A DNA stretch of 32,096 nucleotides from contig CALBNP010000030.1 of the NCBI GenBank assembly GCA_937896505.1, forward strand, positions 1 to 32,096. Reading direction: 5' to 3'. The notes below the pieces were generated by a model, which worked only from the letters and a program-made list of their open reading frames with translations, was not told where the DNA came from and made no database searches. This stretch comes from an uncultured Bacteroidales bacterium. GTDB taxonomy: Bacteria; Bacteroidota; Bacteroidia; Bacteroidales; F082. The translations under genes and the position numbers were made by a program. This document shows, one piece after another, positions 24,802 through 32,096 of this stretch. Positions within the stretch are counted from its first letter, which is position 1. Every line of letters starts with the position of its first letter.

Positions 24802-25491
24802 TTACTTCTTGATGCTCAAAATCACGCCGAGGGCAACACCCAAGGCAGCGGCAAACAGCACTTGATAGGTGCCTGGCAGCAAGAAAGTAATGGTGTGGGC
24901 CGGATACCAAAACAGCGGAATGGTCTTGGCAAAGATGAAACCATATTGCGTGTCCCAATTGATTTTCTGCGACATGGCTTCGCGAATCTTCAACCTGCTG
25001 CCGAAGAAACCCTTCAGTGTACCACCCGTTTCAGCGATATGGATGTCGGTAATCTTGTGGAAAGTCATGAAAACTGGAGCAAACAAGGTGTTCATAAGCA
25101 CACTGACGCAGAGTGCCACAAAGAACTTGCCCCAACTCAAGTCGCCAGCAAACCATACTGCTGCCTTGCCATCGAGGTGGAAACCTTTGTCGAGCAAGGC
25201 AACCGTTCCCGTCTTGAAAATGGTCATGGCCGAAGCGATGACAACACCCAACACGCCCCAAACCAACATCTTAGGCAAAATCCCGAAGCCTTTCTTGTAA
25301 TATACGCTTTCGCGAATACGCAAAGCCAGCATCTCACCAAAAGTACCCAAAATGGCAAACTTGAAAAAGCTCATCAGCAAGCCTTGGTTGGCAGTTGTAG
25401 TATTGAACCATTCCCAAGCACCAGGAATGAAAGCGAAGCCGCAAATTACAGCGACAACAATCAAGATGGTGATAAAATCGGATTTTTTCAT
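24802..25491 (-). CDS. Integral membrane protein, distantly Mpv17/PMP22-like
   Basis: This 229-residue protein has four to five hydrophobic segments: ITILIVVAVICGFAFIPGA, the stretch around LLMSFFKFAILGTFGEML, LVWGVLGVVIASAMTIF, FFVALCVSVLMNTLFAPVF, and the C-terminal YPAHTITFLLP...FAAALGVALGVILSI. The C-terminus (W-YPAH-ITFLLP-YQVLFAA) recalls the W-P-INF-VP-R-LF signature of the Mpv17/PMP22 family, but the match is only by eye. No catalytic residues stand out. It begins 10 bases after the CotH gene stop and is the last gene before the terminator, so it is co-transcribed with it. Its function is unknown. Confidence 0.75.
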   Translation of the reverse strand: MKKSDFITILIVVAVICGFAFIPGAWEWFNTTTANQGLLMSFFKFAILGTFGEMLALRIRESVYYKKGFGILPKMLVWGVLGVVIASAMTIFKTGTVALLDKGFHLDGKAAVWFAGDLSWGKFFVALCVSVLMNTLFAPVFMTFHKITDIHIAETGGTLKGFFGSRLKIREAMSQKINWDTQYGFIFAKTIPLFWYPAHTITFLLPGTYQVLFAAALGVALGVILSIKK

Positions 25492-25501
25492 TTTATTTGA
25501 T

Positions 25502-27325
25502 TTATTCTTTTACAATAATTTGAGATACATTTCCAAGTTTCAGCAAGTAGATTCCTGCTGGAATTTCAGGCTCAATGCCAATGTGTCCACAATCATCAGG
25601 AAACTCCTGACGGAAGCACTCACGGCCATTAAGGTCGAAGATTTGCAAGAGTCTGCCATTTACTTGATTTTCGGGTAACTCAATAATAAACTCATTCTTA
25701 AAAGGATTGGGATAGCAACTCCAAGCAGGAAGTTCCATTTCCTCCGTATCGAAATATTCAAGCAGTTGGTTTTCGAATAGTTCTGTACACAATTTCAAAA
25801 AATAATCAGTTTGTTCGGCATCTATTTCCCAACGTTCGTAACTCACCGGAAAATTGAATCTATCCGACACATTTTGGATTTCATCAGACACCGAGTTACA
25901 ATAGTATTGCCATAAGTTATGCATGCTTTGGTAGCTAAAATGCGAGTCTTTCAGTTCCATGAAACGTGCCACGAAAGCCTCCTTGAAAGCCTTGTTTTGC
26001 AAGAATTTGCGAAAAAACAAAGTTGCATGTGGCGAGGAAGTCGAAAAGTGCCAAAGCGAATCGGTGGCATTGCCCCAAGCATCGAAATCGAGTTTGCTGA
26101 AACAGCCATCGCCATCGTAGAAAATGAAACGGAAAGGCTGACCATTGGCAGCTTGCCAGCACAAGGTGTTATTGACAGGCCAATCAAGATTATGGCTGAA
26201 AATCTGGAACATCTCGTAATCGATGAAACATGGCTCATCGGCTCGACTACAAGCATAAGCATAATCGTCATCGTTGTTCAAGTTCGCGTCAGCCATCCAG
26301 TTTCGCAACTGCCACCAGTCCATACCATCACCATACTCAGTTGTTCCCCAATATTTTATGACGTTACACGAATCGATATTGATGTTGAAATGGTCTTCAA
26401 GAAAGCGCTCGTCAGGAGTCTCCTCCAAAGTATAGATGCCCCAATACTCACCATTGAGGAAGACGACCACTTCCCTAACGGCTGGCGATTCCAAGTTAAG
26501 GTTATGGGCAATCCGATTGGCCAAATAGTCCTGACCGCCAGTCTGCAACCAGTTGGAGCAGCGGAACGGTTTCAGATTGAGATGCTTGAATGAATTATGC
26601 GGAATATCGTCGAAGAACTGGTGCTTGAAGCGCTTTTTGCCATATTCATCACGGGCATAGAGTTTCATGCCCTTTTGTTGGAACCAACGCGATGCGCCAC
26701 CATGGGCACGCAAGCCGCATTGTTGGTTAATGCCCTCATTGTTAGTCTCATAAAACTCAACGTTGATGAGCCGTTCCCATTCCATACCACGATTATAGTA
26801 ATTTCCGGTGTGTGTCGAATCGGAACTATCGTATGATGCTCCTGGTACGAAAATACCTGTATTATAGTCAAATAGGTCAAGCGAATCGGCTACCAACGAC
26901 ATGACGGGCAAACCATGCGTATTGAAGTCCAACGAACGGATAAAATAGCTTTGCGTAACTACGTCACTGAAACGATTCCCATCGGCATCAAATGCCGCGG
27001 CACGAATCACGATAGCGTGTTTCACATCGTTTGACAGATAGAACGTTGATGGAATACAATTGACGATGGTATAGATGTCTGAGTGTGAATACATCTTCGA
27101 ATCGAGCTGCAAGGGCTCTGTGTAGAGTGTCGATGTCGAAGTTGGTGTGGCGCCATTTGTCGTATATCTCACATGAAGATCGCTATTGCTGCAACTCAAG
27201 GCAAGGCTGAAGCCATCATCATAAAAACCACCTGAACGCGAGAAACTTACGTTCTCATTCTGCGCCATGACTTGTTGCGAGAACAAGACAATGAGCAGCA
27301 ACGCGATCAGGTGGTTTCTTTTCAT
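25502..27325 (-). CDS. CotH-kinase family surface protein with T9SS sorting domain
   Basis: This is a 607-residue exported protein with a signal peptide ending near QVMAQ (22). Residues about 28-125 resemble a chitobiase/hexosaminidase C-terminal-type domain (SGGFYDDGFSLAL, VRYTTNGATPTST). Residues about 140-470 are a CotH domain: LPVMSLVADSLDLFDYNTGIF, GLRAHGGASRWFQQKG, FKHLNLKPFRC, QDYLANRIAHNL, VVFLNGEYWGIYTLEE, the LDWPVNNTLCW segment and FIFYDGDGCF. CotH proteins in other systems are atypical kinases that phosphorylate secreted proteins. The C-terminus is a type A sorting domain (SCYPNPFKNEFIIELP, PAGIYLLKLG, QIIVKE). The protein should be surface-attached or released; its substrate is unknown. 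It lies 6 bases after the small membrane protein gene. Confidence 0.9.
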   Translation of the reverse strand: MKRNHLIALLLIVLFSQQVMAQNENVSFSRSGGFYDDGFSLALSCSNSDLHVRYTTNGATPTSTSTLYTEPLQLDSKMYSHSDIYTIVNCIPSTFYLSNDVKHAIVIRAAAFDADGNRFSDVVTQSYFIRSLDFNTHGLPVMSLVADSLDLFDYNTGIFVPGASYDSSDSTHTGNYYNRGMEWERLINVEFYETNNEGINQQCGLRAHGGASRWFQQKGMKLYARDEYGKKRFKHQFFDDIPHNSFKHLNLKPFRCSNWLQTGGQDYLANRIAHNLNLESPAVREVVVFLNGEYWGIYTLEETPDERFLEDHFNINIDSCNVIKYWGTTEYGDGMDWWQLRNWMADANLNNDDDYAYACSRADEPCFIDYEMFQIFSHNLDWPVNNTLCWQAANGQPFRFIFYDGDGCFSKLDFDAWGNATDSLWHFSTSSPHATLFFRKFLQNKAFKEAFVARFMELKDSHFSYQSMHNLWQYYCNSVSDEIQNVSDRFNFPVSYERWEIDAEQTDYFLKLCTELFENQLLEYFDTEEMELPAWSCYPNPFKNEFIIELPENQVNGRLLQIFDLNGRECFRQEFPDDCGHIGIEPEIPAGIYLLKLGNVSQIIVKE

Positions 27326-27331
27326 GACGAA

Positions 27332-27640
27332 TCAAATTTCCGATTCACGGTCGTGCCGGCGTCGCTTGTCGGCTTCCTTGTTTTGCCAATAGCGGCCTAG
27401 CAGCATGAGAAGGCAAAGAAGGCAAAGGAAACCGCCCAGTACGAAGCCCGTCTGGCTCTCTCCCTTGGCATAATAAAGGTAAATGCCGAAGCCGAACATG
27501 GCCAAATCGGCGACAATACTGATGACATAACCGATGACACGATTTCTCTTGTCGGTCTTCTTCAGCAACTGGTCGGCCACAAAAGTGATAGCCACCAATG
27601 CGGCATAGACCAAATAATAATAGCCTCTCCCAATAACCAT
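27332..27640 (-). CDS. Small integral membrane protein of unknown function
   Basis: This 102-residue protein has three membrane segments: YYYLVYAALVAITFVADQLL, YVISIVADLAMFGFGIYLYYA and FVLGGFLCLLCLLMLLGRYW. Charged loops (KKTDKRNR) and a highly charged basic/acidic C-terminus (NKEADKRRRHDRESEI) flank them. No family is recognised. It is tightly linked to the CotH gene (6-base gap), and no promoter motif is visible in the 62 bases upstream, so it is probably read through from the acyl-CoA synthetase gene. Confidence 0.75.
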   Translation of the reverse strand: MVIGRGYYYLVYAALVAITFVADQLLKKTDKRNRVIGYVISIVADLAMFGFGIYLYYAKGESQTGFVLGGFLCLLCLLMLLGRYWQNKEADKRRRHDRESEI

Positions 27641-27653
27641 AACTATCTAATTA

Positions 27654-27696
27654 GGTTGTCCTTAGAAACGCTTCAAATCGCGTTTCCAAGGACACC
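27654..27696. repeat. Inverted repeat, degenerate relative of the 20951 palindrome
   Basis: The arms 27654-27671 and 27680-27696 pair over about 17 positions: GGTGTCCTTGGAAACGC on the minus strand against GCGTTTCTAAGGACAACC, with wobbles. Read on the minus strand the core GAAACGCGATTTGAAGCGTTTC resembles GAGACGCGAT/ATCGCGTCTC at 20980-21003. It lies between the acyl-CoA synthetase stop and the next gene and has no T run, so it is more likely a repeat or an RNA-stabilising hairpin than a terminator. Confidence 0.6.
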
Positions 27697-27702
27697 AATC
27701 AA

Positions 27703-29763
27703 TTATTTTTCGATACGGATACGCGCATCGACAGCAACAACATTCTTCGGATTGCCGAGCAATGGATTAAGGTCCATTTCAGCAATTTCAGGAGCAGCCT
27801 GAACCAAAGCGCTCACGCGAGCGATTTGTTCTGCATAGACATCCACGTTGACAGGTTGCTGACAGCGAACGCCTTGCAAAATCTTGTAGCCACGCAACTT
27901 GGTGAGAAGATCCTTGGCTTCGTCAACGCAAACAGGAGCCAAAGCACTTTGGACGTCCTTCAGCACTTCGATGAAAATACCGCCCAAGCCGAAGAACACC
28001 TGATGGCCAAACTTAGCATCGCGGATGGCACCGATATAAACCTCAGTACCATCAAGCATTGGGTACATTTCAACAGCGTAAGTGTCCTTGATAGCCATCA
28101 AACGATCGAATTCACGCTGCACGGTCTCGATATCGCGCACATTCAAGGTCACACCACCCACATCCGACTTATGGACAGGGCCAACAACCTTCATCACGAG
28201 TGGATAACCCACTTGGTTGGCGAAATCGACGGCTTGTTGTTTCTGGTCAACCACACGGATTTGCTTTTGGGCAATGCCTGCAGCATCAAGGAGTTGATAA
28301 ATCTTGTCAGGGTCGATATAGCCATTTTCGCAGCTGTCGATGACTTCACGGATGCGTTTCACATCGATTTCGGGCATCACAGGATTTTCAGGTTGTGGCT
28401 TAGGTGTATTGTAAATCTTGCAGAGTGCATTGCCGAACACGCATTCTTCTGGGAAGTTGATACGGTGCTTGTTTTGGATGAAGTCGGCGATTTCGTCCTT
28501 CACGTTGATGATAGATGGCAAAATCGGGAAGATAGGCTTCTTGCAGGTCTTCATCTTTTCGTCCAGCACCTTATACACTTCGTAGTTTTGGAACAAGCCT
28601 GGCGAGCCGAAAATGACGCACATGCAGTCGATGTTGTCGAAATCGTTTTCGCAAGCGTCGATGATGTAGCCGAGTTGTTCAGCAGTACCCGTTGCCAAGA
28701 AGTCAATCGGGTTACCGACAGAAGAGCCATTATAGAGTTTGCCCAACAGTTCTTGAGCCTTTGGACCTTCGAGGTGCGGAACATCCATTCCATTGTTCGA
28801 CAGTGTGTCGGTGAGCATCACGGCAGGACCACCAGCGTGAGTGATGACGGCCATGTTCTTACCTTTCACTTCCGGATGCATGAAGATAGCGCAAACCGTG
28901 GTCAGTTCCTGACGGTTTTGGCAGCGCACGATACCAGCCTTGCGGAACAGGGCATCAACAGCGACATCGCTCGTAGCCAAAGCGCCAGTGTGCGAACTTG
29001 CGGCACGGCTACCTGCGGCAGAACCACCCGACTTGATGGCAGCAATCTTGCAGCCCTTGTTGATGAGCGAACGGGCATGCTTCAGCATCTTCTGTGGGTT
29101 GCTGATCTTTTCCATGTAAAGCATGATGACACGGCTGCTCTTTTCAGGGTCGAAAGTCTCATCAAGGTGTTCAAGGACGTCTTCGATACCCACTTGAGCC
29201 GAGTTACCGACAGCCCAAACGCTATTGAAAGTCAAGCCATTGCTCATACCGTATTCCTTGATGAACACAGCCGTTGCGCCCGAGCCCGTGATGAAATCGA
29301 CACCTTGTGGGTCGAGGGTTGGGATAGGAGCATCGAAAGCGCCGCAATAGTTGGTATTGAGGAAACCTGTGCAGTTAGGGCCAATGAGCGAACCGCCAAC
29401 GCTGTTGATGGTGTCAGCGATATGACGTTCGAAGGCTGCACCTTCAGCATTCTCCTCGCCGAAGCCGGCAGAGATGATGATGAAGCCCTTGGTTCCTTTT
29501 TGCAAGGCAAGGACATCAACAGATGAAGGGCAATACTTGGCAGCGATGGCCAAGATAGCGCAATCGACCTGTGGCAGATCCTCGACTTTTGCATAGCATT
29601 TAATGCCCTGCACTTCAGTCTCTTTAGGATTCACGGCATAGACCTGTCCCTTGAAAGGACTTTCCAACAAGTTCTTCAATACTTTTCCGCCTGGCTTGTG
29701 GATATCAGCGGAAGCACCAACGACCACGATACTTTTCGGGTCGAGTAATTCTTTTGCTATCAT
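27703..29763 (-). CDS. ADP-forming acetyl/acyl-CoA synthetase (alpha-beta fused)
   Basis: This is a 686-residue cytoplasmic enzyme. The N-terminal CoA-binding Rossmann domain shows SIVVVGASADIHKPGG (11-26). The succinyl-CoA-ligase-like domain follows with IGPNCTGFLN (127-136) and the catalytic phospho-histidine H258 in SSHTGALAT. The C-terminal ATP-grasp subdomain starts around 475 (YPLVMKVVGPVHKSDVGGV, GLGGIFIEVLKD, EMDLNPLLGNP). Such enzymes convert acyl-CoA, ADP and phosphate to the acid, CoA and ATP, a substrate-level phosphorylation step in fermenting anaerobes. Substrate range (acetyl, propionyl or aryl) cannot be read from the sequence. Fused alpha-beta order and length are normal. It has a strong promoter at 29798-29827. 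Confidence 0.93.
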   Translation of the reverse strand: MIAKELLDPKSIVVVGASADIHKPGGKVLKNLLESPFKGQVYAVNPKETEVQGIKCYAKVEDLPQVDCAILAIAAKYCPSSVDVLALQKGTKGFIIISAGFGEENAEGAAFERHIADTINSVGGSLIGPNCTGFLNTNYCGAFDAPIPTLDPQGVDFITGSGATAVFIKEYGMSNGLTFNSVWAVGNSAQVGIEDVLEHLDETFDPEKSSRVIMLYMEKISNPQKMLKHARSLINKGCKIAAIKSGGSAAGSRAASSHTGALATSDVAVDALFRKAGIVRCQNRQELTTVCAIFMHPEVKGKNMAVITHAGGPAVMLTDTLSNNGMDVPHLEGPKAQELLGKLYNGSSVGNPIDFLATGTAEQLGYIIDACENDFDNIDCMCVIFGSPGLFQNYEVYKVLDEKMKTCKKPIFPILPSIINVKDEIADFIQNKHRINFPEECVFGNALCKIYNTPKPQPENPVMPEIDVKRIREVIDSCENGYIDPDKIYQLLDAAGIAQKQIRVVDQKQQAVDFANQVGYPLVMKVVGPVHKSDVGGVTLNVRDIETVQREFDRLMAIKDTYAVEMYPMLDGTEVYIGAIRDAKFGHQVFFGLGGIFIEVLKDVQSALAPVCVDEAKDLLTKLRGYKILQGVRCQQPVNVDVYAEQIARVSALVQAAPEIAEMDLNPLLGNPKNVVAVDARIRIEK

Positions 29764-29797
29764 AATTTTATGTAATTTATTGCATTATATTTTGCCG

Positions 29798-29827
29798 CAA
29801 ATATAAGGAAAAAAGCAATGCGACAAA
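29798..29827 (-). promoter_or_regulatory. Promoter of the acyl-CoA synthetase gene
   Basis: On the minus strand TTTG (29827-29824), an 18-base spacer and TATATTTG (29805-29798) match the Bacteroidota form exactly. It lies between the Nudix stop at 29834 and the synthetase ATG at 29763. No terminator separates the Nudix gene from it. Confidence 0.75.
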
Positions 29828-29833
29828 ACATGA

Positions 29834-30328
29834 CTATCTCAAATGAAGTCTTTCCTCGCAATCGAGCATCAGCTGATAATGGATGCGGTTGAAGAACCCT
29901 ACCCCAATGAGCAGTTCGATGTCTTTCCGTGTCATCCAATACACCGAATCCACTTCCTCTTCTTGCAGACGCAACTTGTCCAAACTGACATTGCTTTTCA
30001 ACATATAGAGCATCGTGAACTTATGCTCGTATCTCCTGATTTTCACCAAATTGAGTTGTTCTTTCGTCACCGAAAGGCCTAATTCCTCTTTCAGTTCGCG
30101 CATCATGGCCAATGCAAAATCGGTTTCGCCACTTTGCACATGGCCCGCCGTCGTCGCATAATAGTTTCCTTTCACGCGAGACACTTTCTGGATCAGATAC
30201 TCGCCCTTGTCGTTGTAGATGTAAACAGCAACGATAGGAATGACATAGCCCTTCGGGATAGGCTGACCGCGTTCTATCGTCATTCCCGTGGGTTTGAGGT
30301 CCTTGTCGTAAAGGTCGAGGATTTCCAT
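29834..30328 (-). CDS. Nudix hydrolase
   Basis: This is a 164-residue cytoplasmic protein with a Nudix fold: VIPIVAVYIYNDKGEYLIQKVS, then the Nudix box G62-HVQSG-E68-TDFALAMM-R77-ELKEELGL. The spacing between E68 and R77 is eight residues where the consensus has seven, although the REL-EE-G core is intact. Family members hydrolyse nucleoside diphosphates linked to another group, or isomerise isopentenyl diphosphate. The opening (MEILDLYDKDLKPTG) is of the kind seen in Idi/YfcD-like Nudix proteins. The substrate is unknown. It is transcribed from its own promoter at 30355-30384. Confidence 0.9.
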   Translation of the reverse strand: MEILDLYDKDLKPTGMTIERGQPIPKGYVIPIVAVYIYNDKGEYLIQKVSRVKGNYYATTAGHVQSGETDFALAMMRELKEELGLSVTKEQLNLVKIRRYEHKFTMLYMLKSNVSLDKLRLQEEEVDSVYWMTRKDIELLIGVGFFNRIHYQLMLDCEERLHLR

Positions 30329-30354
30329 TTATCGCATTCGTTGTGTTTACGCTG

Positions 30355-30384
30355 CAAAGATAAAAAATAAAAACCAAAAGCAAA
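30355..30384 (-). promoter_or_regulatory. Promoter of the Nudix gene
   Basis: On the minus strand TTTG (30384-30381), an 18-base spacer and TATCTTTG (30362-30355) match the Bacteroidota form. The ATG at 30328 is 26 bases downstream. Confidence 0.65.
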
Positions 30385-30405
30385 AATGGTTCGATAAAAA
30401 TGCAA

Positions 30406-30433
30406 GAAGGGCATCTCCAGCGAGACGCCCTTC
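30406..30433 (-). terminator. Terminator of the NfeD/SPFH operon
   Basis: On the minus strand GAAGGGCGTCTC and GAGATGCCCTTC form a 12-base stem with one wobble pair around a four-base loop, followed by TTGCATTTTTATCG. It sits 31 bases after the SPFH gene stop. The arms resemble those of the hairpin at 21023-21052. Confidence 0.75.
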
Positions 30434-30464
30434 GGTTTGCATTCGGCAAAATTACGCGAAACGA

Positions 30465-31412
30465 TTACTTCGCGAACATGTCCTTGATGCCGCCCAACGA
30501 GCCGAGCATGTTAGTGGCTTCGTAAGGCAGATAGACGGTCTTATTATCCTGACCGCCAGCCACTTCCTTCAGGGCCTCAATATACTTGACAGCCAGCAGA
30601 TAGTTGACTGGGTCGGCACCCGTATTGGCCACCGATTCACTGATGTTGCGGATAGCGGTAGCTTCAGCTTCGGCTTGCAGCACCTTGGCACGGGCTTCAC
30701 CTTCAGCCTTCAGGATGTTGGCCTGCTTTTCAGCTTCAGCAGCATTGATTTCAGCCTGCTTCTCACCTTCTGAGTTCAGAATTTGAGCTTGCTTTTCACC
30801 TTCAGCCTTCAGGATTTCGGCACGACGGTTACGTTCAGCCTGCATCTGCAGCTCCATGGTGCGACGGATGCTTTCAGGAGGAGTAATATCCTGCAATTCA
30901 ACACGATTTACCTTAACACCCCACTTATTGGTAGCGTCATCAAGGACGGTGCGAAGCTTCGAGTTGATGGTGTCGCGCGATGTCAAGGTTTCGTCAAGTT
31001 CCATTTCACCGACCACGTTACGAAGAGTGGTTTGGGTCAGCTTTTCGATAGCCACTGGCAGGTTCTGGATTTCATAAACGGCCTTAGTGGGATCTACAAT
31101 CTGGAAATACAACAATGCGTTGATTTCAGTCATGACGTTATCTTTAGTAATAACGCTCTGTTTGTCAAAGTCATACACTTGTTCACGCATATCAATGCGG
31201 TTGGTCTTCGCCAGATAGCCATTCTGACGGCGAATGATAGTATCCTTAGCCCGTTCAACGACAGGCAGGATGACGTTGATACCTGCGGTCAAAGTACGGT
31301 TGTACTTGCCAAGGCGTTCGACAATCATGTTCTCCGATTGGGAGACAATCTTAATTCCGCTGAGTACATAAAACACAACGAGAGCAATCAATACCCATAA
31401 TACGATGTTCAT
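30465..31412 (-). CDS. SPFH/band 7 (stomatin-like) membrane protein
   Basis: This 315-residue protein has one N-terminal membrane segment (IVLWVLIALVVFYVLSGI). The band 7 domain follows (IVSQSENMIVERLGKYNRTLTAGINVILPVVERA, IDMREQVYDF, VITKDNVMTEINALLYFQIVDP, GEMELDETLTSRDTIN, WGVKVNRVELQDITPPESI). A long Ala/Glu-rich coiled coil (about 185-260) contains repeated KAEGEKQA/NAAEAEKQA units. It closely resembles QmcA/slipin proteins, which form oligomeric rings or cages in the inner membrane and influence membrane microdomains and protein quality control. Its gene follows the NfeD gene by 30 bases, the standard stomatin-NfeD pairing. Confidence 0.93.
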   Translation of the reverse strand: MNIVLWVLIALVVFYVLSGIKIVSQSENMIVERLGKYNRTLTAGINVILPVVERAKDTIIRRQNGYLAKTNRIDMREQVYDFDKQSVITKDNVMTEINALLYFQIVDPTKAVYEIQNLPVAIEKLTQTTLRNVVGEMELDETLTSRDTINSKLRTVLDDATNKWGVKVNRVELQDITPPESIRRTMELQMQAERNRRAEILKAEGEKQAQILNSEGEKQAEINAAEAEKQANILKAEGEARAKVLQAEAEATAIRNISESVANTGADPVNYLLAVKYIEALKEVAGGQDNKTVYLPYEATNMLGSLGGIKDMFAK

Positions 31413-31442
31413 AGTTTTAAGATTTAGTTATGAATAATAATG

Positions 31443-31874
31443 TTATTTCCTTACTGTTACGATGAGGCTTTCGCGGCCCACGATGGTCACCTCTTCACCT
31501 TTTTCAATCACAGTGTCATCTTCGGCAACGGCTTTCCAATCATCGCCATCCACGGCCACGCGACCTGTATGTGCAGCATGATCGATTGTTTCGCTAACAA
31601 CTGCCTTTCGCCCAATCAAGGCATCGACGTTGGTTTTGACGTCTTTCGAATTCCGTTCAAGTAAACGGATGATAACAGGACGCAGGAAGATGAACGTGAG
31701 CAACGAGACAGCAGCAAAGACGATAAGCTGCCATACATAACCGCCACCAAGATAGGCAGTGAGGGCCGAGAAGCCTGCCCCAAAGGCGAAGCAGATGGAT
31801 CCGAAACCCGCGGTGCAGATTTCGATAATGACCAGAATGAACGCGGCAATGAGCCAATACTGATAGATTTCCAT
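31443..31874 (-). CDS. NfeD-family membrane protein
   Basis: This is a 143-residue short-form NfeD protein. It has two or three membrane segments (YWLIAAFILVIIEICTAGFG, ICFAFGAGFSALTAYLG, WQLIVFAAVSLLTFIFLRP) and then a C-terminal OB-fold domain (residues about 84-143: LIGRKAVVSETI, GRVAVDGDDWKAVAED, IEKGEEVTIVGRESLIVTVRK). Short NfeD proteins lack the protease domain and act as partners of stomatin-like proteins, here the one encoded next. It is the first gene of the operon, with a promoter at 31906-31934. Confidence 0.92.
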   Translation of the reverse strand: MEIYQYWLIAAFILVIIEICTAGFGSICFAFGAGFSALTAYLGGGYVWQLIVFAAVSLLTFIFLRPVIIRLLERNSKDVKTNVDALIGRKAVVSETIDHAAHTGRVAVDGDDWKAVAEDDTVIEKGEEVTIVGRESLIVTVRK

Positions 31875-31905
31875 AATGATTTGTATTTGTTATGAATTGA
31901 TGTTG

Positions 31906-31934
31906 CAAATATAGGGAGAAAAAAAACAAACAAA
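31906..31934 (-). promoter_or_regulatory. Promoter of the NfeD/SPFH operon
   Basis: On the minus strand TTTG (31934-31931), a 17-base spacer and TATATTTG (31913-31906) match the Bacteroidota form exactly. The -33 element sits in the T tract of the preceding terminator, so the two units are packed tightly. Confidence 0.7.
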
Positions 31935-31963
31935 AAAAGGTTGCAACATTGCAACCTTTTTTT
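31932..31963 (-). terminator. Terminator after the partial right-edge gene
   Basis: A perfect inverted repeat, AAAAAAAGGTTGC / GCAACCTTTTTTT with a six-base loop, is followed on the minus strand by a long T tract. It lies 8 bases after the stop of the gene entering from the right and would also work on the other strand. Confidence 0.9.
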
Positions 31964-31971
31964 TGCGAAAA

Positions 31972-32096
31972 TCATATCCATTTCACCAACGGCAAATCCT
32001 GACGATGCGGCAGCATCGGACTCGTCGGATAGACGCGGAACGTGTAGTTATAGACACCTGCGCGGCTGATTGGCACCTTAATATAATACTTGGCCC
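31972..32096 (-). CDS. C-terminal end of a probable alpha-glucan (glycogen) phosphorylase, partial
   Basis: The minus strand from the right edge to a TGA at 31974-31972 encodes 40 residues beginning AKYYIKVPISRAGVYNYTFR and ending PMLPHRQDLPLVKWI. The G-VYNYTFRVYP...LPHRQD--LVKW pattern looks like the extreme C-terminus of Bacteroidota alpha-glucan family phosphorylases (GT35-type, with DUF3417), as I remember them; the identification rests on this tail alone. The rest of the gene is outside the window. A strong terminator follows. Confidence 0.55.
   Translation of the reverse strand, partial: AKYYIKVPISRAGVYNYTFRVYPTSPMLPHRQDLPLVKWI

Noticed and set aside
27826..29526. Plus-strand open frame of 566 codons opposite the acyl-CoA synthetase
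   Set aside because: It is antisense to a well-conserved enzyme with recognisable motifs. Its translation has no family features and reflects codon usage of the opposite strand.
30650..30850. Near-tandem DNA repeat of TTCAGCCTTCAGGAT type
   Set aside because: It is explained by the repeated KAEGEKQA-like coiled-coil units of the SPFH protein, a normal family trait.
1..32096. CRISPR arrays, tRNA or rRNA genes, insertion sequences, phage or integrase genes
   Set aside because: No regularly spaced direct repeats, tRNA-like cloverleaf, transposase or integrase motifs were seen on either strand.

Overview
The window is chromosomal DNA of a Bacteroidota bacterium, most likely of the order Bacteroidales. 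Six predicted secreted proteins end in type IX secretion (T9SS) C-terminal sorting domains. Most intergenic gaps carry the phylum-specific promoter form (TTTG or TTG, 17-19 bases, then TAnnTTTG). The protein families present are also typical of the group: a gingipain-like C25 protease, GLUG repeats, a CotH-kinase T9SS protein, an ADP-forming acyl-CoA synthetase and a stomatin/NfeD pair. I cannot name a genus. I saw no tRNA, rRNA, CRISPR array, transposase or phage gene.

Layout. (1) 1-460: a minus-strand cobalamin riboswitch with its own promoter, reading off the left edge, next to the terminator of the following operon. (2) 461-4291, minus: a giant GLUG-repeat T9SS protein and, 15 bases downstream, an 84-residue protein with a C-terminal PLAGG/hydrophobic/basic tripartite tail. 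An AraC-type regulator (4472-5362) lies upstream on the same strand. (3) 5671-14264, plus: three large T9SS surface proteins in tandem. The first two are paralogues, and all three share an unusual module of about 100 residues (hallmark HWVIPATEFQ) just before the sorting domain. (4) 14384-16193, plus: a lipoprotein and an outer-membrane beta-barrel protein. (5) 16351-20940, plus: a 1529-residue gingipain-like cysteine protease with the C25 His and Cys, a cleaved-adhesin-like domain and a sorting domain. (6) 21101-24519, minus: an operon of ABC ATPase, ABC permease, YtrA-type GntR regulator and an M28 peptidase fused to a C-terminal beta-barrel. (7) 24802-29763, minus: ADP-forming acyl-CoA synthetase, small membrane protein, CotH-kinase T9SS protein and an Mpv17-like membrane protein. 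(8) 29834-32096, minus: Nudix hydrolase, SPFH/stomatin protein with NfeD partner, and the C-terminal end of a probable alpha-glucan phosphorylase.

How it fits together: most of the left two thirds encodes cell-surface material (T9SS cargo, lipoprotein, barrel, protease), whereas the right third is mostly housekeeping and envelope maintenance. No T9SS machinery gene is confidently visible, so the cargo must depend on secretion genes elsewhere. The most unusual items are the shared HWVIPATEFQ module, the mini-protein paired with the giant T9SS protein, the M28-barrel fusion inside an ABC/GntR operon, and several palindromic intergenic repeats. I did not find a clearly new multi-gene system.
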